From Thunnus maccoyii (taxonomy: Eukaryota > Chordata > Actinopteri > Scombriformes > Scombridae), in the NCBI RefSeq assembly GCF_910596095.1, contig NC_056551.1, forward strand, positions 13,781,501 through 13,845,500: a stretch of DNA of 64,000 nt, given 5' to 3'. Under the pieces are notes generated by a model that saw only the letters and a program-made list of their open reading frames with translations, did no database searches and was not told where the DNA came from. The first letter of the stretch is position 1; every line of letters starts with the position of its first letter. The translations under genes were made by a program, and so were the position numbers. This document shows, one piece after another, positions 22,438-36,393 of the stretch.

Positions 22438-25400
22438 ATGAGTATACTCGCCAAAATAGCAGAGATTGAAAATGAGGTAAGTTAAAAGTAGACATCTGGC
22501 AAACTCAATGAATCACGTTTTCGCTAACCGTTAGCTGCCAATGCTAGCAAATATTAGCATGGCTCCCACAGCTAGGCCTTATTTTATAATCATTATTTCT
22601 ATTGAACAGTTTCTTAACATGCTTATTCGACTTGGAAATTGTTAGGAATCAAATTATATAATTGTCAGGATGTTGCTATCCCCTGAGGCAGCAGCATAGA
22701 TACGGCTAACGTTAGTGCCAACTCCATGTAACGTTATGTGACTGGTTGGCAACCGGCTCGGTGAGGTAACATTAAGTCTATTATAAATCATCCAAACTCA
22801 GACCAAAATGAGTGAAACATGAAAATGTCAACATGTGTTTTTTAGCTGTTAGAGCCTCTGCCTTTCCATAAATAGGACAACAACAATGGTATTCAAGAAA
22901 GGGATACAGATTATGAGTGGTAAACAACGTTTGACACGAAAAGTTGCCCTTAACAAGAGCTTTTAAAAAGTGGACGTGTAGTGTAAGGGCGTAGCTAGAG
23001 AAAGAAGTTCCATAACTACTTTTAATTAAGATGAACTGAAAATACCAAGGGAGAAATACGATATAAAGAAATCTGACTACTTAGAAGAGCAACGATCAGT
23101 TGCTTAATCGATTAGTTGCCAACAGTTTAGATGAGCAATTAATCATTTTGAGACACTTTTTAATTTAAAAAAAAAAGTCCAAATTGTCTGATTCTACTTT
23201 CTCAAATGTAAATATTTTCAGGTTTCTTTAGTCTTCTATGACATTAAACTGAATATCTTTAGGTTGTGGACAAGACATTTGAAGACATCACCTTGGGCTC
23301 TGGGAAACCATTTTATTGACCAAACAACTAATCAATTAATCAAGGAAATAATCAACAGATTAATCAATAATGAAAAATAATCATTAGTTGCAGCCCTGAG
23401 ACTACTGTAGATTTGCTCAACAGAGCAAGTGGTGATAAAGAGAGGTCAGGTGAAAGAGAACAGTTTACCTCCTATTCAGACAGTCTCAAAACAGGGGGGT
23501 GGTGGATACAGGATAACAAAATTATGATGGATTTATATTATTTATATATACATATAAAGAATGTGACAAAGAGGACACTGAGTAGCTTCCAGGTGCAACC
23601 AGAACAGAATAGGACCTGAGCCACACAACCTCCATCAACACAGAGGCCTGGTAGGAGGAGGGACCACACATGCACACAGGGGAGACTCACATCACACTAT
23701 TCACATACACGGGACAAGAGATGAGAAAAGACATTATTTACAGAGAAGAAACATTGTTTAGAAAGACATCATTCATAAAGAGAGAGAGACGTGAGGTAAG
23801 GCTGAATTCCTGCAGGATGGGGTTAACAGATCAAAAACCTCAGGAAATGGTACAGACAGCCAGGGAAGCTGGTACAGGATGGATGCTGGTACAGCAAGAG
23901 AACCTGTGAGACAAGAGCGGACAGGAGGAGAAAATGGGAAGAGAGAGGGGCACACAGCTCAGACTGCTCAGTGATTATTCCAAAATTGTCATAAAAAGAA
24001 CAAGAGTGAGACCTCATGCTGGTGTTTTCACTGCTAATTGTAGATGGCCAGGACGCAGAGGAACAAGGCCACAGCTCACCACTTGGGTCTGCTCAAAGCA
24101 CGTCTTGCAAAACTCAGGAGGGAACTCATCACACCAAAGGGAGGCAGTGGTGGCGGAACAGGAGAAGGTAAGACTTTTAAATATTGCATACTTTGTCCAT
24201 AGTTACTACTCTTACTTAGATATCATTCCAAAGATATGTTTGAGTCTCCTGTCCTGAAACATCATAGTGGATATTTGGTTTGATTTGTTTGAGTTTCTGA
24301 TGTCTTGATTTTCTCTTTTAGGTTTTGATGTAGCAAAAACTGGTGATGCTCGTGTTGGCTTTGTTGGTTTTCCTTCAGTGGGAAAATCAACACTGTTAAG
24401 TAACCTTGCAGGTGTGTACTCTGAGGTTGCCGCCTACGAGTTCACCACTCTTACAACAGTACCTGGAGTCATTCGCTACAAAGGTGCAAAAATTCAGGTA
24501 CAGGCTTTTTTTTTTTCCCCAGTAGCTGCAAAAGTTTTTTCAGTTTATATTTTCATTAGGTTGCTTATTTTACTTTCTTGCCTTCTTTCCTCTAAGCTCC
24601 TGGATCTCCCAGGAATCATTGAGGGAGCCAAGGACGGCAAGGGCAGAGGCAGACAGGTCATTGCAGGTAATTGTGTGATCAGTGAGGTTTCTGATTAGGT
24701 TAAAACTGGTTTTCATTGGCAAAGTAAAATCATAAAACCAAGTATAATACCAGTATAATTTTGTTTTTTCCCCTAGTGATATTAATATAAAAGTCTGAAT
24801 CATCAGAGTTTTTGTCTCTTCTGTCATTATGAGTTTTTGATGAGTTTAAAACTTCAATTTTAACTTCACATTCATTTTGCATCTTATGAGACATAATTTC
24901 ATCACATTCATTTTTATGCCTCTGCACCAGCGACGGCCATGACCGGAGGCATTATGTTTTCGGGTTGTCCATCCGTGTGTCCCATTCATGGGAACGTGAT
25001 ATCTCAGGAATGCCTTGAGGGAATTTGGGAAAAAGCATCACAAGTGTTATTCTTATGAAATGGTTACAGATCCATACTGTATCCACTACGGAAGCGACAC
25101 GACTCCCTCATCCACTCTGCTCTCACTGTCTGCTTCTCCCTCCTCCCTCTGCTTTAGTTGCTCGAACCTGCAACCTGATCCTGATAGTGCTTGATGTGTT
25201 GAAGCCTCTTCTTCATAAGAAGCTAATAGAACACGAGCTGGAGGGCTTCGGCATCAGGCTTAACAAGCAACCACCCAACATTGGCTTCAAGAAGAAGGAC
25301 AAAGGAGGCATCAACTTCACAGCTACAGTATGTTTCACACAGCATGATGGCAATTTAAATACAGAGATGCAAACTTGTCGCAATTTTCACCTCTAAATGA

Positions 25401-28400
25401 GTGTCTAAAACGAATAATTTAATTGCTGAGAGGAGTTTTTAGTTGGTTTTAGAGGCAGTAGGGGTGTGTGATGGTGTTATAAAATACTGGTTGTCTACTA
25501 GTTATTCAACGAACTTCTGAGCCGTAAAAATGAGATTATCTTAGGATGAACCATCCAAAAGTTGATAGTCAATTACGGGATGTCCTTAAATACTGCCATT
25601 GTTTTGACATGCATGATTTTATTTGTCAGGGATATCTATAGTTGATTGTCAGTGTGTTTTGATGATGGCTATTTTTCTGTTATCCCATTAGTTTAAACAA
25701 ACATCTGAAAACCTTTGATCACCAGCATTTGAACTGATGTGCACAATTAAATGCGAAAACACATTTTTATATAACTAGTGTGTCTGATCTCCTTGGCAAC
25801 AAACAGTGAAGCACTTTTCAATGCTCCCCTCTGGTGGACATACATGAGATTACTCTTCACTAAGATTCTCTAACACATTTATTCTTCCCTCCCGCAAAAT
25901 ATCAGCATTTCTTTGGTAAATTTGGAATTTGATAAATATCATGATTGCAACTATATTATTTTACTGATGGATTTTCTTTATTCTGTACTTGAAGCGTGAT
26001 GTAAATCATACAATGTGTTAAATATGTCTTATTGTCTAGTGTTGATTAGACTCACAAGTCAGTCTAAACGCTTCGCTCATAGAGACTGACGACAGTCTCC
26101 TAGGTTTCTTTGTTAAAACTGGGTGGAAACAATTAGGGAGTTAAAAAAAAGCTGCATTGCAGAACCAATCCAAAGTCTTTGGGGCGGCCCTTCATATTGG
26201 GCGGTGACATGTAGTTCACTACGGAGGAGAAGGGGGGGCAGGCATCATTTCTGGTAAGGCGTGTCCTTGACAAAATGTAAGGGGCGTAGGTTTGTTAGCG
26301 GCTGTTCTCGCCGCTGTTCGAACAACTATAATGCATTTAGACATCCCCAGACTTCAGTAGGCAGAGAGCTCTGATTGTCTGGTATCGCGAGACTAGTGTT
26401 GATTGACATGCCTGTCCTCGATGTCCTCTCTTAGTGTGCACAAAGTGAGCTGGATGGTGATACGGTGAAGTCTATCCTGGCAGAGTACAAGATCCACAAC
26501 GCCGACATCACTCTGCGCAGTGACGCCACAGCTGATGACCTCATTGATGTGGTGGAGGGAAATCGGTAAGCTGCTGAAGTGCTAGAATGGGCCTTCCTTA
26601 GTCATTCCCAGTGGGTGTGGCCTGCAGGAATCTAAAATCCCACTTCAGTCCCCTCCTCACCAATGCAGATACATTTGAAAATGCTGTCCATGTATCAGAC
26701 AGGCTTCCACACTTGCATTTTTAGGCCATTTAAGATTTTTCATATGTGTGTGTCATGCAAAGTCTAATCTCTAGTTAAGCAATGTCGTCTCTTACTTAAG
26801 GTTCCTCAATGAAAATAAGCATAAAAACTTGACAAATGCATCTAAATCTATTAAAATAAATGCAGTAAAATGCAGTGAAAGGTTGAACACGGCCGGAGGT
26901 TGTTGATTTTCCTTTTTCAATTTTAACAGTAAAAACAGACAAAGGTGTGAATTCACTTCAGGCTGCTGAACACTGATGTTTGCAGATTATGCAGTAATTT
27001 CATGCTCAGCATCCACTGACAGTCTCTCATCATAACAGGGTCTACATCCCGTGCATTTATGTGCTCAACAAAATCGACCAGATCTCCATCGAGGAGCTTG
27101 ACATCATCTACAAGGTGCCCCACTGTGTACCCATCTCAGCCCACCACCGCTGGAACTTCGATGACCTGCTGGAGAGGATGTGGGACTACCTACAGCTTGT
27201 GCGCATGTAAGAGTTGTTTAGTCACCATAAGGGGATGTGAATGGTGGTAAAAGGCAGCCGGGGATGTGAACGCTGCGGAACAAGGAATCTATTTAAAATT
27301 GTAAGTTTTGCTCAGACTGGAAAATGTTGACTGAAGTGATGTGTTCATTTGCAGCTACACCAAACCCAAAGGCCAGCTTCCTGATTACACATCTCCTGTC
27401 GTACTCCCCACCGAACGAACTTCAGTCGAGGATTTCTGCTTAAAGATCCACAAAAACCTCATCAAAGAATTGAAGTAGTGAGTAATGTAGATTTGGTTTG
27501 TATTTTCACTTGTTGAAAGGAATTTTATCTCGGTGCACAGATTTGATCATGTGTGCAATCTTGTCTTATACTTCCCCAGAGGAGTATCTTTTTTCTTGTA
27601 ATTATTTCATCGTCTTTATCACATACAAACAGATGACATTAGGCTATTCATTACATCAGGATTGTACATTTTCTTGTAAATGCCTTTTGTCCATGCTCAC
27701 TATTGGAGAAATCAAACCACTGTAAAATGTTTGTTAAAGGGAGGATTGGTTATGATAATGCTTATTTTGTAAGCTTGTTTAAATGTCTATAAAACTGTAG
27801 TCTTATTTGTAGTTTATATAGGCAGAATATCGGAAATAGAAACAAAGCCATCCAAAAAATATGTCTGTTTTGGCTGGCATAGTGAATTTTTTAAATAATG
27901 GATGTGGTTAGGACCATTTAGACCCCTTAAATTAACGTGTATTTATTTGGCAGCCCATTTCATTTATTAAGCAGTTTTACCAGCTTTCACTTAAAGACAT
28001 TGATGGTTACCTTAAACCAGATGACAAGTGGTAGACAAATGGTTTAAAACACAGTCACTTCAATCACAGCCATTGCCCTCTTTACGGCGAGGTACGTCAG
28101 ATAAGCATTAATTGGAGAGTCTGGATTAGGATCTGAGATGATGTGTTGCGTCGCCATCTCCAAATGGGAGAGCTAAGATCGTCAATCAGTCAATATGTTA
28201 GTGCTACTGAGCATTATCTATCCTCCGGGGAATGAATTGGTCAAACAGTGACATACATGATTAGAGAGCCTATGTGATTTGCATCCTGTAGGTTACTTTA
28301 TAGTGCAGAACAGTTATTGTAGCAAAGAAAGAATAGATGCATCTTGATTATTTTCTGGTGTGAATTACTGCACGATGAGCTCCGTCATCTTGTTTTCTGT

Positions 28401-28562
28401 AAGGTGGTGAAAAATGAAACATATGAAGTGATGACTCATGAACAATAATTTCCTACTTTCAGTGCACTCGTGTGGGGATCATCTGTGAAACACAACCCTC
28501 AAAAGGTGGGCAAAGACCATGTGTTGGAGGATGAAGATGTCATCCAGCTGGTGAAGAAGTAA
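22438..28562 (+). CDS. drg1: Developmentally regulated GTP-binding protein 1, complete, nine exons
   Basis: Exons are 22438-22476, 24044-24167, 24322-24497, 24597-24666, 25158-25327, 26435-26565, 27039-27206, 27355-27477 and 28463-28562. All junctions are GT-AG and in phase, giving 366 residues against about 367 in mammals. The protein starts [11 protein letters not shown] and has a Gly-rich linker ([10 protein letters not shown]). The G-domain contains P-loop [10 protein letters not shown]3 DLPGIIEGA and G4 NKID, with SAHHRWNFD after it. The C-terminal TGS domain ends VIQLVKK. DRG1 is a cytosolic, potassium-stimulated Obg-family GTPase that partners DFRP1/ZC3H15 and associates with translating ribosomes. 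All key GTPase residues are intact. The Kozak context and conserved N-terminus fix the start. Position 344-345 of the G5/TGS linker reads [13 protein letters not shown], a small local divergence from the mammalian sequence. Confidence 0.97.
23086..23398 (-). mobile_element. Non-autonomous DNA transposon (MITE-like), copy B, in drg1 intron 1
   Basis: The element begins gagcaacgatcagttgctta and ends taatcattagttgcagccct. It is the reverse-orientation relative of the element at 1,583-1,962. Both share the motif that reads gaccaaacaactaatcaatt on this strand and the tctatgacattaaactgaat block. It lies in the 1.6-kb first intron of drg1 and has no coding potential. Confidence 0.7.
24923..25085 (+). 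repeat. Interspersed repeat fragment in drg1 intron 4
   Basis: The stretch reads gaccggaggcattatgtttt, then cgggttgtccatccgtgtgt, with gatatctcaggaatgccttg further on. I recognise this as part of a sequence found dispersed in many teleost genomes. I cannot name its family reliably. It carries no gene and ends before the exon 5 acceptor at 25,157. Confidence 0.45.
26090..26395. repeat. Possible transposon remnant in drg1 intron 5
   Basis: A locally GC-richer block contains ggggcggcccttcatattgg and ends gtctggtatcgcgagactag just before the exon 6 acceptor at 26,434. The right end resembles ends seen on dispersed teleost repeats (general familiarity only). I could not find a clean inverted counterpart on the left, so the family and borders are uncertain. 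Confidence 0.3.
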
Positions 28563-28800
28563 AAGGAGTCTTGAGTCACTGCATGGCCTGAGTATCGAAA
28601 AGTGTTCTGTACAGTTGCTCGATAAATCACCAAACATATCCATCAGAGCGTCTGTGTTATGTGGTTCCCAGTTTTTTTTGCTCTAATTTAAAATTACAAT
28701 GACATGAATTTAAGTGTCACATCTAAAAGAACCCAACAGTACTTAACACCATGAATAGTTCATATTGAATATTGGTTAAGGCTTGCATTAAAATCTGTAC

Positions 28801-28806
28801 AATAAA
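28801..28806 (+). terminator. drg1: drg1 polyadenylation signal
   Basis: AATAAA lies 239 nt after the drg1 stop codon, followed within 40-60 nt by T-rich sequence (caaccttttttcttcttttt) as expected for a downstream element. This would give a short 3'UTR of about 0.26 kb. Confidence 0.8.
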
Positions 28807-28829
28807 AACATAAAGGAATCTTGCTGTTT

Positions 28830-30600
28830 CATTCTTGTGCAACCTTTTTTCTTCTTTTTTTCCTGATTTATTTTACCTTCCACATGAATTTTAGCATGTA
28901 TTCTGTCTCACATATAGCCAGACATACTTATGTCCTCTATTTTAATCAAGATGATTTAACATACCACATGTGATTTGAGACTAAAGTGTCACAGAAATGT
29001 TGCACCATATGATCCTGTGCTCTATCACAGTTACATGTTTCCCTCAGAAACACACTAGCACTCAGCAACAGCATTACCGCGACCATTTCAGTCTGGCTCA
29101 GAGGAAAAAAGTCTCATTTGAAAGCCCTGCCCAGCTAAGTGATTTATGTGACATTGATGATGAAGGCAGTTATTCAGGCTGGTGGCCCACCCCCTCTCTC
29201 TGGTAGGGACGGCCACTCAGGTTAATCAGTTCATTCACTCAGACACAGTTTGGGGACATCATATGCTGGCTGTTCACGACTAACAAGACTCTGTGGAGCA
29301 AAATAAAGAGCATTTCATCAGAGCTGGGAGCACTCTGGAGGCTTGCATTATCTAATGTCGATATGTTGCAACCTGCATGAAGTGTAGTGGCCATTTTGTG
29401 TCTGAGCACCTGATATTAGCTAGTGAGCGCAGAGGATGGCGCCAGTGTATCCAGGAGTAAATATAGACTACAATATGATTTAGTCAGAGTGGAAATTTAA
29501 AGAATAAAGACTCTACACTCCATCAACCCAATCAAAAAAAGCTAAAACATACAATTCAGATAAGCTTTTATAAAGGTACATGTGCCTGTCTCATAGCATA
29601 TTTAAATATGCTACATACGTAGTGTTAGTGGCATTGTTAGTTTGAGCTTTGCCAGTCTAAATAAACTGATCTTACATTTCATCTAATATATGTAAGATGT
29701 ATCATGCAGGAAAAGCTAGGTAAGATATACTGAACAGCGCCAGAGCAATACAGTATATCCAATATAGATGATAGACGATCATGCTTATCTGCATTAACTA
29801 AAAAAAATATGAAATCATCCTTTATGTAAATGCAAAGACGGATTATCACAGTACTGGATCCCTAATGAAAAATCTGCTCTGTATTGTTGAGCAAAACCAC
29901 AAAATAATCTATGTCCAGCCATACAGGCTATAAGAAGCCATTTATGTACTTGTCAAAAGTTCTACAAATATTGTCTATTAATTAGTGGTGACACTGTCTG
30001 AATCGAACAATGTTAGTCTTGGATGTTTAACAAGCATTAAGAGATTCAAGAGTCAAGCCAATGGAGCCATAAAAAGCCAATGTGCAAGAGAGCAAACATG
30101 GTCATAACACTAAAATGGTCTAATGTGAATGTACGTTATAGATACTCTTAAGAGTGTATTTGATGTTATAGAGTACAGTTCTTCTGAGAAAATAGCCACT
30201 TTTTTAGGGAAAGCTGCAGTAGTTGAGGGTTTTGCCTGCTTGTCCAGCAGCAGCAGCAGGATCAACCCTCCTCAGACACCGCCTCTTCCCCACCCTCTTT
30301 TACCCTGTAAATTATAGCAGCACTTTAGCTAATGAAAGAGTTGAAGACCGGGCACTAATAAAAGCCATTAAGTGAATAAAGCACTTCCCCCTCTAACAAA
30401 ATTAAAGAATCTACCCATTTGGAGAGGGAGGACTTTGTATTAATATTTATGAAATGCGGAATCGGACCCCCCCCAAACTCCCCAACCAAACGTCCAATCC
30501 GAGCCTGTCCAAGTCCTCCTTGCCTGTGCACCTATCCCAAGAGAACATCACCAACCCCTCCTAGCTTGAAGGAGGGGCAGGAGATGGGGACTTGAAGGGT
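28830..30600. other. Intergenic DNA between drg1 and the next possible transcript
   Basis: I see no splice-consistent coding exon, RNA gene or clear transposon here. A small open frame at 28,997-29,206 lacks family signatures. A short C-rich patch (cggacccccccc) occurs near 30,463, and GC content rises toward 30,650, which could be the promoter side of the candidate transcript described next. Confidence 0.5.
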
Positions 30601-30649
30601 GCTGAGGACGCAGCCAGGACAGTCTGTCTCCAGTAGAGCAAGCTGGAAG

Positions 30650-32675
30650 ACCCCAAGACTCAGCTCAGAGAAGCCACTCGCCTTCAAGTCTTCTCAACCG
30701 GCTGCACCATGCTGAGCTTCAACTTTGGGGCCAGCGGATGGAAAGGTGGGTTTCTTGGAAAGAACAGATGTGTAGAAGTTACTTTCTAAAGACTGCAAGC
30801 GAGAGGTTGACTGTAAAATACAGAGAAAGTTATGACTAAATCTTATATTTGCAGTGTTGTATTGATAATTTGTTGGATTGGTCAGTGTGACCCTTAGTCT
30901 AAAGAATATTTGGTGTAGTTCTTTTGCTTTATATCAGGCACTTTTCATGATAAATGATAAAGTTTAAACCTTCTTCAGTTCAAATTTATGGTTAGATTCT
31001 GAGATTCATGCAAGAATTTGAACAGCGACTCCTGAAAGATCCTGACTGTGGTGATCCAAGAAGAAAAAACAACAAAAAGAAGGTAAGACTGCGTAATTAT
31101 GTATCACAATCATCAATGCAAAAAAAAAAAAAAACATCACACCATCCCATCAGCCTCACTGCATCCCTTTGTCATCGTCATTGCTCTGAAAAACAGAGGT
31201 CTGTTTGACTGCCACCACCCACCATTTTCACCCAAAGTACTCCCATTTTCACACCATTTGGTCGCTACAAATGCAGGGTTTCTCTATGGTGCATTGATAT
31301 GCATTATGATGTAATTTCATCACACAAAGTGGTTCAGTTGCCACAGTTCTAAGTTGATTATCGCACCATGCCTTCTCATTTTAGTAAAATGTCCCAGGGG
31401 AGCTGAAAGAGGCACAGGAGAAGGTAACAAGATTGGCAAACCTTAAGGAGAAACAGCTCTTAGCTTGATGGTATCATGACTCTTGACATTGCACTCAGTG
31501 ACCGTTAACACAGTTAAGACTAAAATGTCAGGAATGGTTGTATCTTTACTCTGAGGAGATGAAAAATGTCCTCAGATGGACTACAGCAATATACTCTAGC
31601 TATAACTATCAATCTTCAGTCCATTGGTGTCCTTGGCCACCAAGACTTATTTTTTAGTCAATTGCAAGTAAAATTTCAGAGACTAACTGTATGAGATGCT
31701 GCGGTTCTTAACAAGGTCACCGAGGAATTACCCAAACTCTGTTTCCATTGATCAGTTGAAGAACGCCCAGTAGACTGATGGAGAAACTAATTTGATTAAG
31801 CCACCATTTTACAAGGCCTGATGTAAATCTTTTATTGAAAATGTTGAATATTTTCAATGTTTGTAAAACAGTGATAGAATTTTTAGAATTTAGAATTTAG
31901 AATTTTTCAGTCGAGTCTGGTAGAGTAGGGCGCCAAGGACGGGAGGGTGGGGTTTGCCGCAGTTCGTGCGCAAGAAGGGTGTAACCCTTTTTTCCGCAGT
32001 AAGTGTGCCCTGTGACTAATCTTTTTTCTTATTCTGCAGATGTTCTTAACCTCAACTTTAATTTTCAAATCATTGTTTAAACCAATGGTGACTTTTCCAC
32101 CATTGGCTCACACCTCTGGGCTTCGACTCTTGGACTGCAGATGCCACCGAATCACAGGACTGTCCGTCAACTGCAAAGACCCAGAAAATGCTTTAATTAT
32201 ATCTATTTTTTCAGGACTTTTGCTTATAGTTTTTGAACCATGCTCATCAAGGTTGAGTTAGCCATGTCTGAAGAACGCAACAAGATGTATTCTGTCTTGC
32301 TGTTTTTTTCCCCTCGTTTACATTTATATCTAAAACCTGATAAGCTTTCAAGCCCATTGGGTGCCTTGTACTGAGCTGGGTCCCCTGTGATCTGTGTTTG
32401 TGGTTTTTGTCTTTGCCCAGGACCCCATTGTGCTTGATCTAACCATGCAGTGTATCTTCTGTCCATGGTTGTGCCAAGCACCTTGGAGGCTTGTGAGCAC
32501 AATCTGCCTTCTATTCAATTGCCTTCTATCTGCCTTCTCTTGTTATCAGTCTAATGTCAGAACTCCGTAGAGATTGAGAAAATCTGTTTTACACTTCTCA
32601 AAGTCACTTCTTTACCTGTGCATTTTTAAATGTAAAAAACATGCAAGACACAGCAATAAAATTTGTTCAGCATGT
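30650..32675 (+). other. Possible short spliced transcript, not recognised
   Basis: An ATG in a good context (gctgcaccATGC) at 30,709 opens MLSFNFGASGWK and runs into a donor at 30,746 (aaag|gtggg), leaving phase 1. An acceptor at 31,397 (gtcccag|gggag) would continue in phase as GELKEAQEKVTRLANLKEKQ and stop at 31,466-31,468. That would give a micropeptide of about 35 residues with a helical, charged tail. Another exon-like stretch, 31,008-31,083 (MQEFEQRLLKDPDCGDPRRK, donor aag|gtaaga), does not join the first in frame with good sites. AATAAA occurs at 32,655. The whole model is inference from splice-like signals. It may equally be a non-coding RNA or chance, and I assign no function. Confidence 0.2.
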
Positions 32676-32679
32676 AAGA

Positions 32680-34260
32680 ATGAACTGTGTGAATTAAGAC
32701 AAAATTACCAATAACCATGAGGCAATTTTATTTATTAAATGCATACTTTTATCACTTCCAGTCCAGACTGTAATTTTATTACTTATTTTTTTTTTATGTT
32801 CTTTTATTTCATGATGAATTCTAAAGACTATGACCATTATCCTGGTTTATAATAAATATCTAATCATCCTGTGTGTTTTACTGCCACAATTTTTTTTCAT
32901 GTTGAATGAAGGGCAAAAATTGATTTAAAAAAAAGAGAGAGAGAGAGTGGGGTTCAAAGGGTTTATAGGACTCACATAGACGAAGCAGATTTTTCTACAA
33001 GCTGGTTGGTTCCAATATGGCAGATTTGTGGAAACGATCAATTACATTAAGTGCTCAGTGGCTTTTAACTATGGCTAATAATTGCGGCTGGTAGAGGTCA
33101 TACATTAAAACAATGTGCACTCTGTTAAGACAGCAGACACGTCACCGATCTGTAAATCAACCCATGAGACATTGCGCAATGCCTGAGACATACAAACCGG
33201 TGTTTTAGACACTTCGTTTATGTTCTTGAAATGATGATAAAATTATATTACTCTGAATTCAGTCTGTGCTGTCCCATAAGTCAAATCACAACAAGTGCAT
33301 TTAACCAATGAATTTAAAATGTATAAACCAGACTCCTCCTTTCTTTATGACTCTTATTTTCATTGATTCAGTCTTTACTAACACTCCATGTGCTGCAGAC
33401 ATTAGATGATAATGTACACTACACAATACTGCTGCAAGACTGGTGTTTGAACCACTGTCATAAAGACCATTACGGCGATGAAGTATACCACAAGCCATGT
33501 CTTGCTGTGTTGTACTGAGTCAATGCGCTCTATCCTGGGGAAATATTTATTCATGCATTTGTCATAGCCTACATATTCCAGGAAAAATACATCCTCCTTT
33601 GTTTTGGAAATTTAACTTTGGCAGCAGTATGTGCCAGAATTAAAATGACAGATATTGTCATTGTTTTTTTATTTTATCAAAATGCACTTGCACCATGGAT
33701 AAGGCGGTGTGTTATCTAATTCCTCACTTGTAGCTGCCATCTTAAATGCAGTTATTATATTGTTTTAAATACAAATTATCAAACACATTTAACTAAAAAG
33801 AGGGGGAAATTTTTTGATTTTTCACAGCATGACTTAAAGCACAGGTGTTACTAATATTAATAATGGCTTTGTTATATTTAAGTGTCCCGGTGCGCCATGA
33901 TAGTGTGACAGTGAGCCAGCGTGCACAATACCAGGACCTTGAAATCAAACAGCTCAAAGGAATTTAGCCATTATTCATCTTATTATTTACATCTGTGTTT
34001 TTCCTGTTGGGACATGTTACTTTCAAGATGATCAGTTGAGCAGACCGTGCTCTCAGTAGACCATAGAGTCTCTGTGCAGTCTGTTTCTGACCTTATGCCC
34101 AGACAGGGAATATAGGGTTTACAGATTATCCCATTAGACTGGACTACAGCTGCTACCTTGCACAAACGCAACGCTAATCATCCTTTTCTCTACCAAGACA
34201 GGGTAAAAACCAACCGTGCGTTGTAATCAACAGCTAAACAGAGCAAGATGCACATGAAGA
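32680..34260. other. Intergenic DNA, nothing recognised
   Basis: AT-rich sequence lies between the candidate transcript and the probable 3' end of stard7. It contains a short GA tract near 32,932-32,946 and small open frames without motifs. I found no exon with matching splice sites and no clear repeat. Confidence 0.5.
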
Positions 34261-34264
34261 TCTC

Positions 34265-36393
34265 TTTATTTTATTGGATTAGTCGCTTTACCATTTCAGT
34301 CATTCTTAAAATCACAAGGTCACAAGTGCAACCACTCAATTTTCCACACATTAATTCAGTTCCTAAATTAATTCCCATGTGGTAGTTCATGACAACAAAT
34401 GTTATACTGCCTGCAGAAAGAAAGAACAACAGTATGTGACAACTCTTAGACTACTGCAGGTGGCACACAGGTGTCCACAAATGACAAACCACTAAAATGT
34501 TACATTCGCAGGCTGAACATTAGCAAACATTTTGCAGCGTTTACGGGGTTATTATGATCTCTTTTGAGTCTCACAGTTCTGTTCTTGTCCACACAAGATA
34601 AAAGGTCAAAAAGTAATAATATCCCTCATACTTTTGACAGAAAAATCATATCTCACAACCTACTCTGCCATTTTTAAAAATTAAATATCAGGAAATAATT
34701 CACTACAGAAAAGGATTACATATGTTTGACACAATGGGAATATAATAACGAATACTGGATACACAGGGATTTCCTTCACAACAGTGAAACCCACGATACT
34801 GCTTTACCTTAAAAACAGTCACTACCGCTGATTCACTCCAATGTTCCACCTTAACCAAATATGACATTAATTTTGAGTACAAGATGAGATGTTTTTACAC
34901 AATTAAATTTCAAGATATTTGTGCCAGATTGTCAGGCTGTAAACAGTGTACTTTATTATATATAGGCGATGTTTTATTTCACAGCATGTAGTGCTCTTCG
35001 TACATTCATAACACCCCCTGCGAACCATTAATTACAAAAACAACACAGATTTGGAAGGATGAGGTCTATGGAGTTTCAGTAGGACAAATATTTATGACAA
35101 AAACGGTAGCATCACGATGCAGAGGACAAACATAACAGAGCTTGTGATACTCATAAGAACAAGTTTTTCGCAATATTCCGGCGATGGTTTTATGAATGTA
35201 CAAGATCTACAGCAACACATGACTTCACTAGTGCAACCTACAGTTTGCTACTACAACTGTTGTTAACACCAAGATAGCAAAACAATTTGAGCTGAAATGG
35301 GACAACTTATTTTTTACTATGAAATGCATTTGGTTGTGAGATGGCACAAGTGCTCTGTGTTTCTCTAAAAAGGGCATCAGTTTATCAAAATGCGTAACTG
35401 CAGTGCATTTGTACCATTGTCTCTGAGGATTTATGTGGTTGTTATAAGACACTATGCCCCTACTGCTGAAGGACCGGTTTATCTTCAGAAGGCTGTTTTG
35501 TCAACGCTGGCAGTTTCAAATAGTCACACAGACACGGTGAGATGGATAGTGTCAAACCTGAAGTGTGCTGACAGCAAAATAATGACATCCCCTAAAACAA
35601 AAAGAGAAGCCCTATGGTTTTCATTTTAACTTTTGTGGACATGTTATCTAATAATGGCATCATTTTGTTTTTTCAAATTCCTCTTGTCCAGTCATATTAA
35701 GATCAATCACTCATGCTGCAAGAAAACAGGAGACCAGTTGCTTTAAATACATGAAATGAAGAAACATGTTAGACAGTGTTCCCCTCAGGGGCCTCAGTTC
35801 TTCATCTGTCAGTGCGGAAATCTTCGCCCCAGCTTTACATTTCAGTAACAATGTCCACCAGAGTCATAGTTACTGTTGTGTGTCCAATGCTGTGCAACAG
35901 AAATGAATCCAGTGATGTGGCTGCTGGCGCTCTGAATAGCCTTTAAAGTAGAGTCTTGTCAAAGAATGGAAGACAAGACATAGAACGTTAAAAGGAGACG
36001 AACAGTGCTTTGGCAAAAGCATCTCTACAATTAGGAATTTTGGCTCAATCTTACCAACGGTTGCAGAACATACATCATTACCAAAGGCAGCAAAAGATGC
36101 CGCATGGCATTGGCTGGCAAAGCAAAAATAGTACCAAGGCCAGCAGCCTGAATGACAATTTCCATGGCAACATTTTCTCAAAAGGACAGTAACACTGTCA
36201 CCCATTGTTCTTGTGACATCTCATCTACAACAAATATAACCATGTCTATGGATGGACATATGTTTCACACTAATGTTGGTTCCATTTGAAGTTCACACAA
36301 TGTACCCAAGAAGTTGGGGTTGGAGGGTTTGATTCAGGGTTCAAGTGTTAGTGAAGACACACCAACATAACCCCGGTTTATAAAATATCCATC
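34265..36393 (-). other. stard7: Probable stard7 3'UTR
   Basis: This is the downstream flank of the stard7 stop codon on the minus strand. The plus-strand TTTATT at 34,265-34,270 is an AATAAA on the minus strand and would give a 3'UTR of about 2.1 kb. Other AATAAA-like candidates occur closer to the stop, near 34,951-34,979, so the true cleavage site cannot be fixed. Open frames here (for example 35,870-36,205) show no family signature. Confidence 0.4.

Noticed and set aside
23413-24257. Several open frames in drg1 intron 1
   Set aside because: Composition is simple (Arg/Glu-rich from AG-rich DNA), nothing is recognisable, and the last one merely reads through drg1 exon 2 in another frame.
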